Part shown: positions 1-8,167 of the stretch, in pieces | Numbering within the stretch: position 1 is the stretch's first letter | Layout: every line of letters begins with the position of its first letter | Assembly (NCBI RefSeq): GCF_027587205.1 | Contig: NZ_JAPDOD010000065.1 | Location: 1-44,780 of the forward strand | Reading direction: 5' to 3' | Length of the DNA stretch: 44,780 nt | DNA from: Solirubrobacter ginsenosidimutans | Lineage (GTDB): Bacteria; Actinomycetota; Thermoleophilia; Solirubrobacterales; Solirubrobacteraceae | Program-made: the position numbers and the translations under genes | The notes under the pieces: model-generated | The model's database searches: none | Seen by the model: the letters and a program-made list of their open reading frames with translations, nothing else | What the model was told of the DNA's origin: nothing

Positions 1-148
1 CGCCGGCGGCGGCGCCACCGCCGCCGCGCACCGTCGCGCCGGCGAGCGCGGCCGGGTCGCGGGCGAGGACTCGGACCGGCACGCCGCGGAGCTCCTGGAG
101 GGCGGCGCCTCCGACCTGGCCGGTGGCGCCGGTGAGGAGAATGGTCAT
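1..148 (-). CDS. NAD(P)-binding NmrA-like protein, N-terminal part only
   Basis: The first 49 codons of a gene that leaves the window at its left edge. The protein begins MTILLTGATGQVGG, a Rossmann dinucleotide-binding start with the TGATGxxG fingerprint of NmrA/atypical short-chain dehydrogenases, and continues into a second strand (VRVLARD) whose Arg suggests NADP(H) preference. Fold family is clear, substrate is unknown. The ATG lies 7 bases beyond the stop of the upstream GntR gene on the same strand, so the two may be co-transcribed. Nothing can be said about the missing C-terminal part. Confidence 0.8.
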   Translation of the reverse strand, partial: MTILLTGATGQVGGAALQELRGVPVRVLARDPAALAGATVRGGGGAAAG

Positions 149-155
149 ACCGTAA

Positions 156-857
156 CTACTCGTGGGTGCGGCGGTTCCAGGCTTCGATGTGCTCGCGCAT
201 CAGGCGGCGTGCGAGGTCGGCCTCGCCGGCCGCCACCGCCGCGGTGATCGCGGCGAGGTCCTCGCCGATCGTCATCGCGCCGTCGAGCTCGGTGGGGCGC
301 ACGACGGTCTTGTGACGGCGGGTCACCGCGCCGTGGATGCCGAGGGCGATGCCGATCCGCAGGCGGTTCTTGGTCGCTCGCGCGAGCGCTTCGTGCCAGC
401 GGATGTCGATCTCGAGGATCAGCTCGACGGTGCCGGCCGCACGCACCTCGGCGACCATCGCTTCGAGTGTCGAGATGTCTCCGGCGTCCGCGCGCCGGGC
501 GGCCCAGGAGGCATTCTCGCCCTCGAAGTCGACACGGAACTCCGCGAGATCCTCCAACGAGGCACCGCGCAGGCTGACCAGCGATGCCAGCGCGTCGCCG
601 AGGGTCGACTCCGACGGTGTCACGGCGTAGGAGCCGCCGCCCTTACCGGGGCGCACCTCGATCATCCCGACCGCCTCCAACGACCGCAGCGCCTCGCGCA
701 AGGTCGGGCGCCCGACGCCGAACGTCTCGCACAGCTCGCGCTCGTTCGGCAACCGCTCTCCGGGCCGGACGCGACCCGAGAGGATCGCCTCGCGAAGCTG
801 CTCCAACACGTCGTCGAAGGAGCGGACGCGCCGGACTTTGTCGAACGAGGCCGCCAT
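156..857 (-). CDS. FadR-subfamily GntR transcriptional regulator (FCD domain)
   Basis: A 233-residue regulator: an N-terminal winged helix (ILSGRVRPGERLPNERELCE, then GVGRPTLREALRSLE, the recognition helix) followed by an all-helical FCD ligand-binding domain that in this family binds small organic acids. The frame is open to an upstream ATG at 893, but the ATG at 857 (MAASFDK) is preferred because the extra codons would run through a perfect operator palindrome at 880-890. It is divergent from pxpA and probably represses both itself and the pxp operon until an intermediate (5-oxoproline or a keto acid) binds. The family is secure; the ligand is inferred from context. Confidence 0.9.
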   Translation of the reverse strand: MAASFDKVRRVRSFDDVLEQLREAILSGRVRPGERLPNERELCETFGVGRPTLREALRSLEAVGMIEVRPGKGGGSYAVTPSESTLGDALASLVSLRGASLEDLAEFRVDFEGENASWAARRADAGDISTLEAMVAEVRAAGTVELILEIDIRWHEALARATKNRLRIGIALGIHGAVTRRHKTVVRPTELDGAMTIGEDLAAITAAVAAGEADLARRLMREHIEAWNRRTHE

Positions 858-879
858 AAACGCGGAGCGTAGCAGCAAA

Positions 880-901
880 TGGTCTGACCACATGCTAGGT
901 T
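880..901 (+). promoter_or_regulatory. FadR-type operator and probable leaderless promoter of pxpA
   Basis: TGGTCTGACCA at 880-890 is a perfect 11-bp palindrome of the TGGTnnnACCA type known for FadR-subfamily GntR proteins such as LldR and PdhR. Just downstream, TAGGTT (896-901) is a plausible -10 hexamer ending 6 bases before the pxpA ATG at 908, which would put transcription start at or next to the start codon. No good -35 is seen. A repressor bound here would block RNA polymerase in both directions. Confidence 0.65.
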
Positions 902-907
902 GCGGCC

Positions 908-1672
908 ATGTCTGCCGACCGCATCGATCTCAATGTCGACGCCGGCGAGTCGTTCGGCGCCTGGCGGATGAGCGACGACGCGGCGCTCTTCGCGGAGGTG
1001 TCGAGCGCCAACCTGGCCTGCGGGTTCCACGCGGGCGACCCGGGCACGATCCGTGTCGCGCTCGCGCTCGCGATCGAGGCGAAGATCGCCGTCGGCGCGC
1101 ATCCCGGGCTCCCCGACCTCGTCGGGTTCGGCCGGCGCCCGCTGACCATGACCCCGCAGCAGGTCCACGACGACACGCTCTACCAAATCGGTGCGATGTA
1201 CGCCTTCACTCGCGCCGCCGGCGTGGAGCTGCACCACATGAAACCGCACGGCGCGCTCAACACGGCGGTCGCGGAGGCCTCCGACGAGCACGCGGAGGCG
1301 ATCGTCGCCGCCACCCAAGCGTTCGATGACACGCTGCCGATCATCGCCGTCGCCGGCTCGAGGCTCCACCGCGCCGCGGAGCGCCTCGGCCAGCCGGTGA
1401 TCGCCGAGGGCTTCCCCGACCGCGGCTACGCGCCCGACGGCTCGCTCGCCAAGCGCGGCACCGAGGGCGCGATCATCCACGACGCCGAGCAGGCGGCGCA
1501 ACGGGCGGTCCGCATGGCGAAGGAAGGGACCGTGGAGGCGCTCGACGGCACCGTGATCGAGCTCACGCCCGGCACGCTGTGCATCCACGGTGACAACCCG
1601 GGCAGCGTCGCGACGGCGAAGGCGATTCGCGCCGCGCTCGAGCGCGAAGGCATCACCATCACCGCCTTCTGA
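908..1672 (+). CDS. pxpA: 5-oxoprolinase subunit PxpA (LamB/YcsF family)
   Basis: A 254-residue member of the LamB/YcsF family, the normal full length. Hallmarks visible: DLNVDAGESFG at the N-terminus, SANLACGFHAGDP near residue 38, GAHPGLPDLVGFGRR near residue 65 and HMKPHGALN near residue 113. With PxpB and PxpC it forms the ATP-dependent cytoplasmic 5-oxoprolinase that opens pyroglutamate to L-glutamate. The fused pxpBC gene follows after 6 bases, so the whole enzyme is encoded here. Transcription probably starts at the ATG and is controlled by the operator at 880-890. The family assignment is firm; a related lactam as true substrate remains possible given the unusual downstream genes. Confidence 0.93.
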   Translation: MSADRIDLNVDAGESFGAWRMSDDAALFAEVSSANLACGFHAGDPGTIRVALALAIEAKIAVGAHPGLPDLVGFGRRPLTMTPQQVHDDTLYQIGAMYAFTRAAGVELHHMKPHGALNTAVAEASDEHAEAIVAATQAFDDTLPIIAVAGSRLHRAAERLGQPVIAEGFPDRGYAPDGSLAKRGTEGAIIHDAEQAAQRAVRMAKEGTVEALDGTVIELTPGTLCIHGDNPGSVATAKAIRAALEREGITITAF

Positions 1673-1678
1673 GCAGCC

Positions 1679-3205
1679 ATGGCGCCCGTCGGTCAATACC
1701 TGCGCTACTCCACGGTCTTCGACGAGCAGGCCAACCTTCGCGTGCTCGCGCTGGCGGCGACGCTCGATGCCACCCGCCCCGCCGGCGTGCGCGAGATCTA
1801 CCCCGGCTACGGGTCGGTCTACGTCGAGTGGGAGGACCGCACGCTCTCCAACGAGCGGGCGACGCAGTGGATCGATACAGCGCTCCAGGCCGAGCACGAC
1901 GACCTCAAGCCGCCCGCCGAGATCACGGTCCCGGTGCAGTACGGCGGCCTCGACACCGACGAAGTGGCGGAGACGACCGGGCTGAGTCGCGAGGAGATCG
2001 CCAAGCTCCATGCCGCCGCCCACTACCGCGTCTGCGCCCGCGCCACCGTCGGCCAGCCGATGATGGCGAGCACCGACGAGCGCCTGCGCGTGCCGCGGCG
2101 CAAGAACCCGCGCACCGACGTTCCCGCGCTCGCCGTCGCGATCGCCAACGAGCAGGCGACGATCTACCCGGTGCTGATGCCCGGCGGGTGGAACGTGATC
2201 GGCACCGCGCTCGAGAACGTCTACGACCCGCATCGCCCCGAGCCGTTCCTGTTCGAGCTCGGCGACCGGGTGCGCTTCGAGGCCGCCGAAGGCAGCGCGC
2301 CCGCCACGCCCGATCGGCTCGGACTGCTGCCCGAGGCGCCGCAGCACCCAGCCCTCAAAGTCGACGAGCCGGGCGCGCTCGACCTCGTCCTCGACGGCGG
2401 CCGCCTCAACCAGGCCCACCACGGGATGGCCCAGTCCGGCCCGCTCGACCCGCGCGCCGCGCGCCTGGCGAACGCCCTCGCCGGCAACCCGCCCGGCACC
2501 ACGCTGATCGAGTCGACGCTGAACGGGCCGAAACTCACCGCACTCGATGACATCGTCGTCGGCGCCGCCGGCCGCGGCTTCACCCTCGAGCTCGACGGCG
2601 AGCCGGTCGGCCAGATCACGACCCGCGTCCGAAAGGGCCGGCGACTGCAGCTGAAGGCCACCGGCGAGGGCGTCCGCGGCTACCTCGCGATCGCCGGTGG
2701 CATCGAGACCGGCAGCTTCCTCGGCTCGGCGAGCGTCGACCGCTACGGCCTGATCGGCCGCGCGCTACGCGCCGGTGACGTCCTCGGGCGAGCCCGCGAG
2801 GTCGCTGCGCCGCACGAGATGCAGGCCCGCCCTCAAGACGCGCCGTATCACCTCGTGATCCGCCTCCACCGCGGTCCACAGTGGTCGCGAGAGGCCGAAG
2901 CGGCGCTCACGAAGGAGCCCTTCACGGTCACGACCGGCGACCGCATGGGCGTCCGGCTCGAAGGCCCGGAGGTCCCCGGCGGCGAGCTGCTGAGCGAGTC
3001 CCCGCCGCCCGGCGCCGTGCAGGTGCCCGGCGGCGGCGCGCCGATCCTCCTGCTCGCCGACCGCCAGCGCAGCGCCGGCTACGACAAACCCGCCGTGATC
3101 CATCCCGACGATCTCTCGCTCGCGGGCCAGCTGCGCCCCGGCGAGACGATCCGCTTCGTGATCGTCGGCGATCACCCCGTCCCGTGGTTCCGAGACCTCG
3201 ACTAA
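1679..3205 (+). CDS. pxpBC: Fused 5-oxoprolinase subunits PxpB-PxpC (5-oxoprolinase/urea amidolyase family)
   Basis: A 508-residue fusion. Residues about 1-215 match PxpB (KipI-like, with the VEWEDRTLSNERATQWI region and the MPGGWNVIG segment before the end). Residues about 225-505 match PxpC (KipA-like, starting LDLVLDGGRLNQAHHGMAQS, with GYLAIAGGI and a late QRSAGYDKPAV segment). In the known enzyme these two subunits couple ATP hydrolysis to lactam ring opening with PxpA. Many bacteria carry B and C as separate genes; fusion is a recognised variant. The start ATG is 6 bases beyond pxpA, with no strong Shine-Dalgarno, suggesting translational coupling. Confidence 0.92.
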   Translation: MAPVGQYLRYSTVFDEQANLRVLALAATLDATRPAGVREIYPGYGSVYVEWEDRTLSNERATQWIDTALQAEHDDLKPPAEITVPVQYGGLDTDEVAETTGLSREEIAKLHAAAHYRVCARATVGQPMMASTDERLRVPRRKNPRTDVPALAVAIANEQATIYPVLMPGGWNVIGTALENVYDPHRPEPFLFELGDRVRFEAAEGSAPATPDRLGLLPEAPQHPALKVDEPGALDLVLDGGRLNQAHHGMAQSGPLDPRAARLANALAGNPPGTTLIESTLNGPKLTALDDIVVGAAGRGFTLELDGEPVGQITTRVRKGRRLQLKATGEGVRGYLAIAGGIETGSFLGSASVDRYGLIGRALRAGDVLGRAREVAAPHEMQARPQDAPYHLVIRLHRGPQWSREAEAALTKEPFTVTTGDRMGVRLEGPEVPGGELLSESPPPGAVQVPGGGAPILLLADRQRSAGYDKPAVIHPDDLSLAGQLRPGETIRFVIVGDHPVPWFRDLD

Positions 3206-3214
3206 GGAGCACCT

Positions 3215-4015
3215 ATGCGATTTGAGAACACGTCCGTCCTCGTCACCGGCGCCGGGCACGGCATCGGGCGCGCCGTCGCCGAGCGCTTCGCGAGCGAGGG
3301 CGCCAAGGTCGCCGTCAATGACATCGATCCCGCGCGTGCGGAGGAGACCGTCGCGGCGATCGGCGCCAACGCGATCGCCGTGCCCGGTGACGTCGGGTCC
3401 CAGGAGGACGTGACGCGGATGACCGAGACCGCCGTCGCGGCCCACGGCCCGATCGACGTGCTCGTCAACAACGCCGCGCTCGCCACCTACGAGGCCACCA
3501 CACGGCACTTCCTCGAGGGCGACTCCGCGTGGTGGAACCGGATCATCCAGACCAACCTCACGAGCGTCTTCCTCTGCTCCAACGCGGTCGCGATGAGCAT
3601 GGCCAAGCGCCGCACCGGCGCGATCATCAACCTGTCGAGCGGTGGCGCCAGCAAGGCCCACCGCGCGATGGCCGCCTACGACGCCGCCAAGGGCGGGATC
3701 GAGGCCGTCACCCGTGCCATGGCGCTCGACCTCGCGCCCTACGGCGTGCGGGTGAACTTCGTCGTCCCCGGCCTGATCCGGACGTATGACATCAGCGACG
3801 AGCTCGCCGCCGAGCGCGGGCAGGTCGTTCCGCTCCAGCGGCTCGGTACGGCCGATGACATGGCGGGCCCGATCGTCTTCCTGGCCAGCGACGACGCGCG
3901 CTACATGACCGGCACGGGCGTGGTGGTCGACGGCGGCGTGCTCGTCCAGCAGCGCTCCGCGCCGGTCGACATCTTCCCGGTCAGCCAGTTCCCGGACGTG
4001 CCGGCCGAGACGTGA
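3215..4015 (+). CDS. Short-chain dehydrogenase/reductase (SDR)
   Basis: A classical 266-residue SDR. Motifs: TGAGHGIG cofactor site near residue 10, NNAA near residue 85, catalytic Ser in NLSSGG and the YxxxK pair in YDAAKGG, and a typical C-terminal GTGVVVDGG. The acidic residue after the second strand (NDIDPAR) favours NAD. A good ribosome binding site (aaggag) lies 5 bases before the ATG. The stop overlaps the next gene's GTG in the sequence GTGA, indicating coupled translation with the zinc dehydrogenase. It probably oxidises a hydroxy acid or sugar acid in the same pathway; the substrate cannot be read from the sequence. Confidence 0.9.
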   Translation: MRFENTSVLVTGAGHGIGRAVAERFASEGAKVAVNDIDPARAEETVAAIGANAIAVPGDVGSQEDVTRMTETAVAAHGPIDVLVNNAALATYEATTRHFLEGDSAWWNRIIQTNLTSVFLCSNAVAMSMAKRRTGAIINLSSGGASKAHRAMAAYDAAKGGIEAVTRAMALDLAPYGVRVNFVVPGLIRTYDISDELAAERGQVVPLQRLGTADDMAGPIVFLASDDARYMTGTGVVVDGGVLVQQRSAPVDIFPVSQFPDVPAET

Positions 4016-5097
4016 TCCGCGGCGTCGTCATGCCCGCGCCCCAGGCGCCGCTCGAGCTGCGCGAGTTCGAGCGGCCCGCTCTGGAGCCCGGCGCGGTCCT
4101 GCTCGAGACGCTCGCCAGCGAGGTCTGCGGGACGGACGCCCATCTGTGGAAGGGCCAGCTCGCGGGCGTGCCGTACCCGATCATCCCCGGGCACGTGAGC
4201 GTGGGGCGGATCGCCGAGACCAACGGCGCGCGTGACGTCGACGGCAACGCGCTCCGCGACGGCCAGATCGTCACGTTCCTCGACGTCTATGGCACGTGCG
4301 GGCGCTGCTGGTACTGCACGGTCGCCCATGCCACCACCCGCTGCCCGGAGCGCAAGGTCTACGGCGTGACGCTGTCGAGCGAGGACGGGCTGCTCGGCGG
4401 CTGGGCGGAGCACATCCACCTCAAGCCCGGCGTCCACATCATCCCGCTCCCGGAGGAGCTGGACTGGCGCGCGTTCATGGCCGGTGGGTGCGGGATGCCG
4501 ACCGCCCTGCACGCGGTGACCCTCGCCGAGATCGCGTTCGGTGACACCGTCGTGGTCCAGGGCGCCGGTCCCGTGGGGCTGTGCGCGGCGGTGCTCGCCC
4601 AGCTGCGTGGAGCGGGCCAGGTGATCGTGATCGGCGGACCGGCGATCCGGCTGGAGGCGGCACGGCGGTTCGGCGCCGACGCCGTGATCGACATCGCCGA
4701 GACCACGCCGGAGGAGCGCCTCGAACGCGTCCGCGAGCGCACCGGCGGGCGCGGCGCCGACGTCACGATCGAGGCCACCGGCGTCCCGTCCGCGGTGCCC
4801 GAGGGCATGCGGCTCACCCGCGACGCCGGCCGCTACGTGGTCGTCGGCCAGTACACGGACGTCGGCACAGCGACCTTCAACCCCCACCTGGACCTCAACC
4901 AGAAGCACCTCGACGTGCGCGGCTGCTGGGGGAGTGACGTCGGCCACGTCTACCGGTCGGTGCGGGTGATGGCGCGCTACGCCGCGCAGTTTGAGTGGAC
5001 GGACCTGATCACCCGCGAGTACGGTCTCGATGAGGCGCAGGAGGCGCTCGAGGACGTCGCCGCCCAGCGCGTGGTGAAGGCGCTCATCGTCCCGTGA
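4012..5097 (+). CDS. Zinc-type medium-chain alcohol dehydrogenase (MDR)
   Basis: A 361-residue zinc MDR. Catalytic zinc ligand Cys39 (CGTD) and His61 are present. A structural zinc lobe is visible as Cys96, Cys99, Cys102, Cys110 in C-x2-C-x2-C-x7-C spacing, and GAGPVG marks the Rossmann domain. Oddity: the usual GHE motif reads GHV (Val62), so the conserved glutamate that normally sits beside the catalytic zinc is replaced. The start is GTG at 4012 overlapping the preceding stop. Lying between an SDR and an aldolase, it probably performs a second dehydrogenation in the same catabolic route, resembling sorbitol- or threonine-dehydrogenase-like enzymes. The exact substrate is unknown. Confidence 0.9.
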   Translation: MIRGVVMPAPQAPLELREFERPALEPGAVLLETLASEVCGTDAHLWKGQLAGVPYPIIPGHVSVGRIAETNGARDVDGNALRDGQIVTFLDVYGTCGRCWYCTVAHATTRCPERKVYGVTLSSEDGLLGGWAEHIHLKPGVHIIPLPEELDWRAFMAGGCGMPTALHAVTLAEIAFGDTVVVQGAGPVGLCAAVLAQLRGAGQVIVIGGPAIRLEAARRFGADAVIDIAETTPEERLERVRERTGGRGADVTIEATGVPSAVPEGMRLTRDAGRYVVVGQYTDVGTATFNPHLDLNQKHLDVRGCWGSDVGHVYRSVRVMARYAAQFEWTDLITREYGLDEAQEALEDVAAQRVVKALIVP

Positions 5098-5143
5098 CGG
5101 CGCCGTTCGCGCAACCCTTCGTCCCTCCCCGAGGAAAGACCCG

Positions 5144-5893
5144 ATGAGACATCAGCTCCGCACGCAACTGCGCTCCGGCACGCCGCTCGTCGCCACGTTC
5201 GTGGAGACGCCGCATCGCGCGGTCGCCCACGTGCTCGGCGCGGTGGGCTTCGACGTGCTGATCCCGGACGGCGAGCACGCCGCGTTCTCCCCGCGTGACA
5301 TCGAGGAGCTGATCGTCGGCGCCGACCTCGCGGGCATTCCGGCGCTGGTGCGCGTGCCGTCGACGGCGCCCAGCACGCTCGCCCACGCGCTCGACAGCGG
5401 CGCCGCGGGCGTACTCGTCCCGCTCGTGAACACCGCCGAGGCGGCGCAGGCCGCCGCGCTCGCGGCGCGCTACCCGCCGGAGGGCCTGCGCGGCGCCGGC
5501 CCGGGCCGCGCCACGCTCTACGGGCTGGAGCGCGAGGAGGCGATCGCCAACGCCCGCGCGGAGACCGTCGTCGCGATCCAGATCGAGACGGGCACCGCGG
5601 TGCAGAACCTCGACGCGATCCTCGAGGTGGAGGGCGTCGACCTGATCTTCGTCGGCCCCAACGACCTCTCGCACTCGCTCGGCCGCCCGCCTGAAGAGGA
5701 GCTGCGCGCGGTGATCGACGACGTGCTGGCGCGGGCGAGCGCCGCGGGCCGGCTGACCGGCATCCTCGCGCCCACCGCCGAGCTCGCCGCTCGCTACCGG
5801 GCCGCCGGCTGCGCGCTGCTCGTGACCGGCACCGACCTGGCGTGCATGGCGGCGGGAGCGCGCGACATCCTCGCCGGCGCCCGCGGCGAATAG
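5144..5893 (+). CDS. HpcH/HpaI-family class II pyruvate aldolase
   Basis: A 249-residue aldolase of the HpaI/RhmA/GarL family, which cleave 4-hydroxy-2-oxo acids to pyruvate plus an aldehyde using a divalent metal. All key positions appear at nearly the HpaI numbering: catalytic His45 in DGEH, Arg70 in VRVP, metal ligands Glu148 in QIETG and Asp174 in GPNDLSHSLG, and the GLRGAG loop. A purine-rich ribosome binding site (gaggaaag) lies 7 bases before the ATG. It is the fifth gene of the pxp cluster after a 46-base gap. The product would be pyruvate; the aldehyde partner is unknown. Confidence 0.92.
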   Translation: MRHQLRTQLRSGTPLVATFVETPHRAVAHVLGAVGFDVLIPDGEHAAFSPRDIEELIVGADLAGIPALVRVPSTAPSTLAHALDSGAAGVLVPLVNTAEAAQAAALAARYPPEGLRGAGPGRATLYGLEREEAIANARAETVVAIQIETGTAVQNLDAILEVEGVDLIFVGPNDLSHSLGRPPEEELRAVIDDVLARASAAGRLTGILAPTAELAARYRAAGCALLVTGTDLACMAAGARDILAGARGE

Positions 5894-5905
5894 GCTTCAC
5901 GCCCG

Positions 5906-6688
5906 ATGAAGCTGTTGATCGTGGGTGGCGGGCGGATGGGCGAGGCCCTGCTCGGCGGGATCATCGCCGCGGGCGAGGACCCGGCGCAGCTCGCCGTCGC
6001 CGAGGTATCGGCGGCAAGGCGCGCCGACCTCCAGACCGCGCACCCGGGCGTGACCGTCGTCGAGACGCCGGTGCCCGCGGACGGCGCGCTGCTGGCGGTC
6101 AAGCCCGGCTACGTCGCCGAGACCGCACGCGCGGCCGCAGACGTTGGCTGCGAGCGCATCCTCTCCGTCGCCGCCGGGATCACGACGAGCGCGATCGAGG
6201 CCGCCATCGGCCGCCCGCTCCCGGTCGTGCGCGCGATGCCGAACACGCCCGCGTTGATCGGGGCGGGCGCCGCCGCCATCAGCCCCGGCGCTCACGCCGG
6301 GGAGGAGGACCTCGCCTGGGCCACCGCGCTCCTGGAGGCGGTCGGCGTCGTCGTGCGCGTGCCGGAGGCGTCGCTGGACGCCGTCACCGGCCTCTCGGGA
6401 TCCGGTCCGGCGTACGTCTTCCTCGTGGCCGAGGCGATGGCGGACGCCGGCGTGCTCGCCGGCCTGCCGCGTGACATCGCGGAGACGCTGGCGTTCCAGA
6501 CGCTGCTCGGCTCCGCCCGCCTCCTCACCGAGGGTGACGCCGGTCCGGCCGCGCTGAAAGCCGCCGTCACCTCACCCGGCGGCACCACCGCCGCCGGCCT
6601 GCGCGAGCTCGAGCGCCACAGCGTCCGCGCTGCCTTCCTGGACGCGGTGACGGCGGCCGCCGAGCGCTCGCGCGAACTCGGCGGCTGA
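5906..6688 (+). CDS. proC: Pyrroline-5-carboxylate reductase
   Basis: A 260-residue protein of normal ProC length. It has an N-terminal Rossmann start LLIVGGGRMGEALLGG, the RAMPNTPALIGAGAAAIS segment, the TGLSGSGPAYVF signature near residue 165, and the SPGGTTAAGLRELE helix near the C-terminus. It reduces pyrroline-5-carboxylate to proline with NAD(P)H in the cytoplasm. It starts 12 bases after the aldolase stop, so it may ride on the same transcript. Whether it serves housekeeping proline synthesis or the upstream glutamate-producing pathway is open. Confidence 0.93.
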   Translation: MKLLIVGGGRMGEALLGGIIAAGEDPAQLAVAEVSAARRADLQTAHPGVTVVETPVPADGALLAVKPGYVAETARAAADVGCERILSVAAGITTSAIEAAIGRPLPVVRAMPNTPALIGAGAAAISPGAHAGEEDLAWATALLEAVGVVVRVPEASLDAVTGLSGSGPAYVFLVAEAMADAGVLAGLPRDIAETLAFQTLLGSARLLTEGDAGPAALKAAVTSPGGTTAAGLRELERHSVRAAFLDAVTAAAERSRELGG

Positions 6689-6692
6689 CGCG

Positions 6693-7640
6693 TCAGCTGA
6701 GGTGCTTCGCGGCCGCCCAGGTCTTGAGGGCGGTCGCGACCTTCTTCGAGTCGCCGCTGTGTGACTGCGCCGACCAGGCCTTGGCCGCGGACCAGAGCGC
6801 GCTGTCGGCGTCGGCGACCACCGGCGGAGCCGGCGTCGGCTGCGGTAGGTCGCGCCCGGTGAGGCTCTTGTAGGCGGCGGCGAGCGCGGACAAGTCGACG
6901 CCGATCTGGAACTGCGGATGGTCGAGGTTCCACGGCCAGACCACCACCCACGCCTCCTGGAGCTGGCGCCGGCGGAACGTCGCCGTCGTCTGGACGCGGA
7001 TCGCCCAGGAGATCACGTCCTCCAGCGCGCCGGACTCGTAGGCGCCGTTGAGGATCGCGTGCCCGCCCCACTCGCCGGTGCTGTGGAAGTCCCACTTCGG
7101 CGGATGGGCGTCCGTCTGCGCCTGCTGCGCCGTCTGGAGATCGACACCCCAGAGGCACCCGCCGAAGATCGACACGGCGGCGGTCAGCTGGTCGTCATTC
7201 GTGACATCGACCTTGGCGAACGCGATCGGCTTGACCTTGGCGCCGTTGCCGTTCCCGATGCCACCCGCGAGCAGCGCCTCGAGCATGGTCTGCATGTCGA
7301 CGCCGTTGTCGTCGGCACCGGTCTTTGGATCGAACTTCGGGTTGCCGCTACGCCGGTACAGGTCGAACACGTCGTCCTGCGACGGCTGCACCTCCGTGCC
7401 CAGGAGCCCGCCCGTCACGAGGCGGACGAGGTTGGCGACGGAGGTCGGACCGCAGTCACCGTACTTGTCGTTCTCGTAGAGCCCGAAGGCGAGCTTGCCG
7501 AAGTGGTCCGCGGTAGCTGGGTGAGCCGGGGCGACACCGGTGAGGATGTCGGCCAGCCGCAGTGCGGGCTTGCGGGACGGCGGGCGAAGACCCAGTTTGT
7601 GGGTCGGGTGGGAGTGGATCCCGGCAGCGGTGTTGGGCAC
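6693..7640 (-). CDS. C39/papain-like cysteine-peptidase-fold protein of unknown role
   Basis: A 315-residue protein started at GTG 7640, chosen because AAAGGAG (plus-strand 7647-7653) lies 6 bases upstream; the frame is open further but without a ribosome binding site. YGDCGPTS around Cys63 and GGHAI around His194 look like the Cys and His of a papain-fold (C39-like) peptidase or transglutaminase-like enzyme. An acidic/Asn third residue cannot be assigned with certainty. No signal peptide or membrane segment is seen. The last 45 residues form an Ala/Trp-rich helical tail after a Pro-rich linker. It is convergent with proC, with only 4 bases between the stops. Function unknown. Confidence 0.75.
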   Translation of the reverse strand: MPNTAAGIHSHPTHKLGLRPPSRKPALRLADILTGVAPAHPATADHFGKLAFGLYENDKYGDCGPTSVANLVRLVTGGLLGTEVQPSQDDVFDLYRRSGNPKFDPKTGADDNGVDMQTMLEALLAGGIGNGNGAKVKPIAFAKVDVTNDDQLTAAVSIFGGCLWGVDLQTAQQAQTDAHPPKWDFHSTGEWGGHAILNGAYESGALEDVISWAIRVQTTATFRRRQLQEAWVVVWPWNLDHPQFQIGVDLSALAAAYKSLTGRDLPQPTPAPPVVADADSALWSAAKAWSAQSHSGDSKKVATALKTWAAAKHLS

Positions 7641-8167
7641 GAGCGTCTCCTTTGTGGAGGTCGCCAGCCTCTCATCCCCATTGGTGGAGATTGATGAGAC
7701 GGCGAGCGTCGTCCGCTGGGGATCCACGACGACGTCGAAGACGCGCTGGCCGGTCGACCGTCGTCGCGGGTCTGGACTACCCGCACCTAGGCACGACGCT
7801 GATCGGCACGCGCGCGCTCGACGTCGCCAAGGGCGCGCTGGTCATGCGCCGCTGCGGCTCGCCGAGGACGCGGGTGATCACGCGCTCGCGCACGTGGGAC
7901 GGCGCGTGAAGAGCCGGCAGGTGCCGGGGACGGTGAACGCCTATGTCACGGTCACTCACACCCGCCGCCATGTCTTCCTCGACACGTCGGCGAACGGGTC
8001 CACGGTGCATTCGCTACGCGGTCGATCTGTGATCTACGATCCGCTCTCATGAGGGAAGCGCACTGAACGTGTCCGCGGCTCCGGCGGGGTCGCCGGGCGT
8101 GGTTCTCGTCGCGACGAAGCTCCACGTTCCGGACGTTCGGACGGAAAGAAGTAGCCCGCAACGTGGG
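7641..8167. other. Intergenic stretch without a supported gene; possible decayed coding
   Basis: Apart from the ribosome binding site of the preceding minus-strand gene, no convincing gene is visible. On the plus strand, about 7758-7909 reads as a codon-biased stretch ending in TGA. A second short frame, about 7900-8052, continues with a beta-strand-like sequence (VNAYVTVTHTRRHVFLD) and stops at 8052. Neither has a credible start or ribosome binding site, so they may be remnants of one gene broken by a frameshift. A small stem-loop, TAGCCC-N7-GGGCTA (8152-8170), abuts the repeat element that follows and could end transcription. Confidence 0.4.

Noticed and set aside
858..893. Upstream ATG (893) for the GntR gene next to pxpA
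   Set aside because: It would place a perfect GntR-type operator inside the coding region and adds residues with no family counterpart.
662..2422. A 586-codon open frame on the minus strand across pxpA and pxpBC
   Set aside because: It is antisense to strongly conserved pxp genes, its composition is Arg/Val/Asp-rich as expected of a GC-driven shadow frame, and it shows no domain motif.
5906..6688. proC as a proven member of the pxp catabolic operon
   Set aside because: The 12-base gap allows co-transcription, but proC is a common housekeeping gene and no sequence evidence ties it to the pathway.
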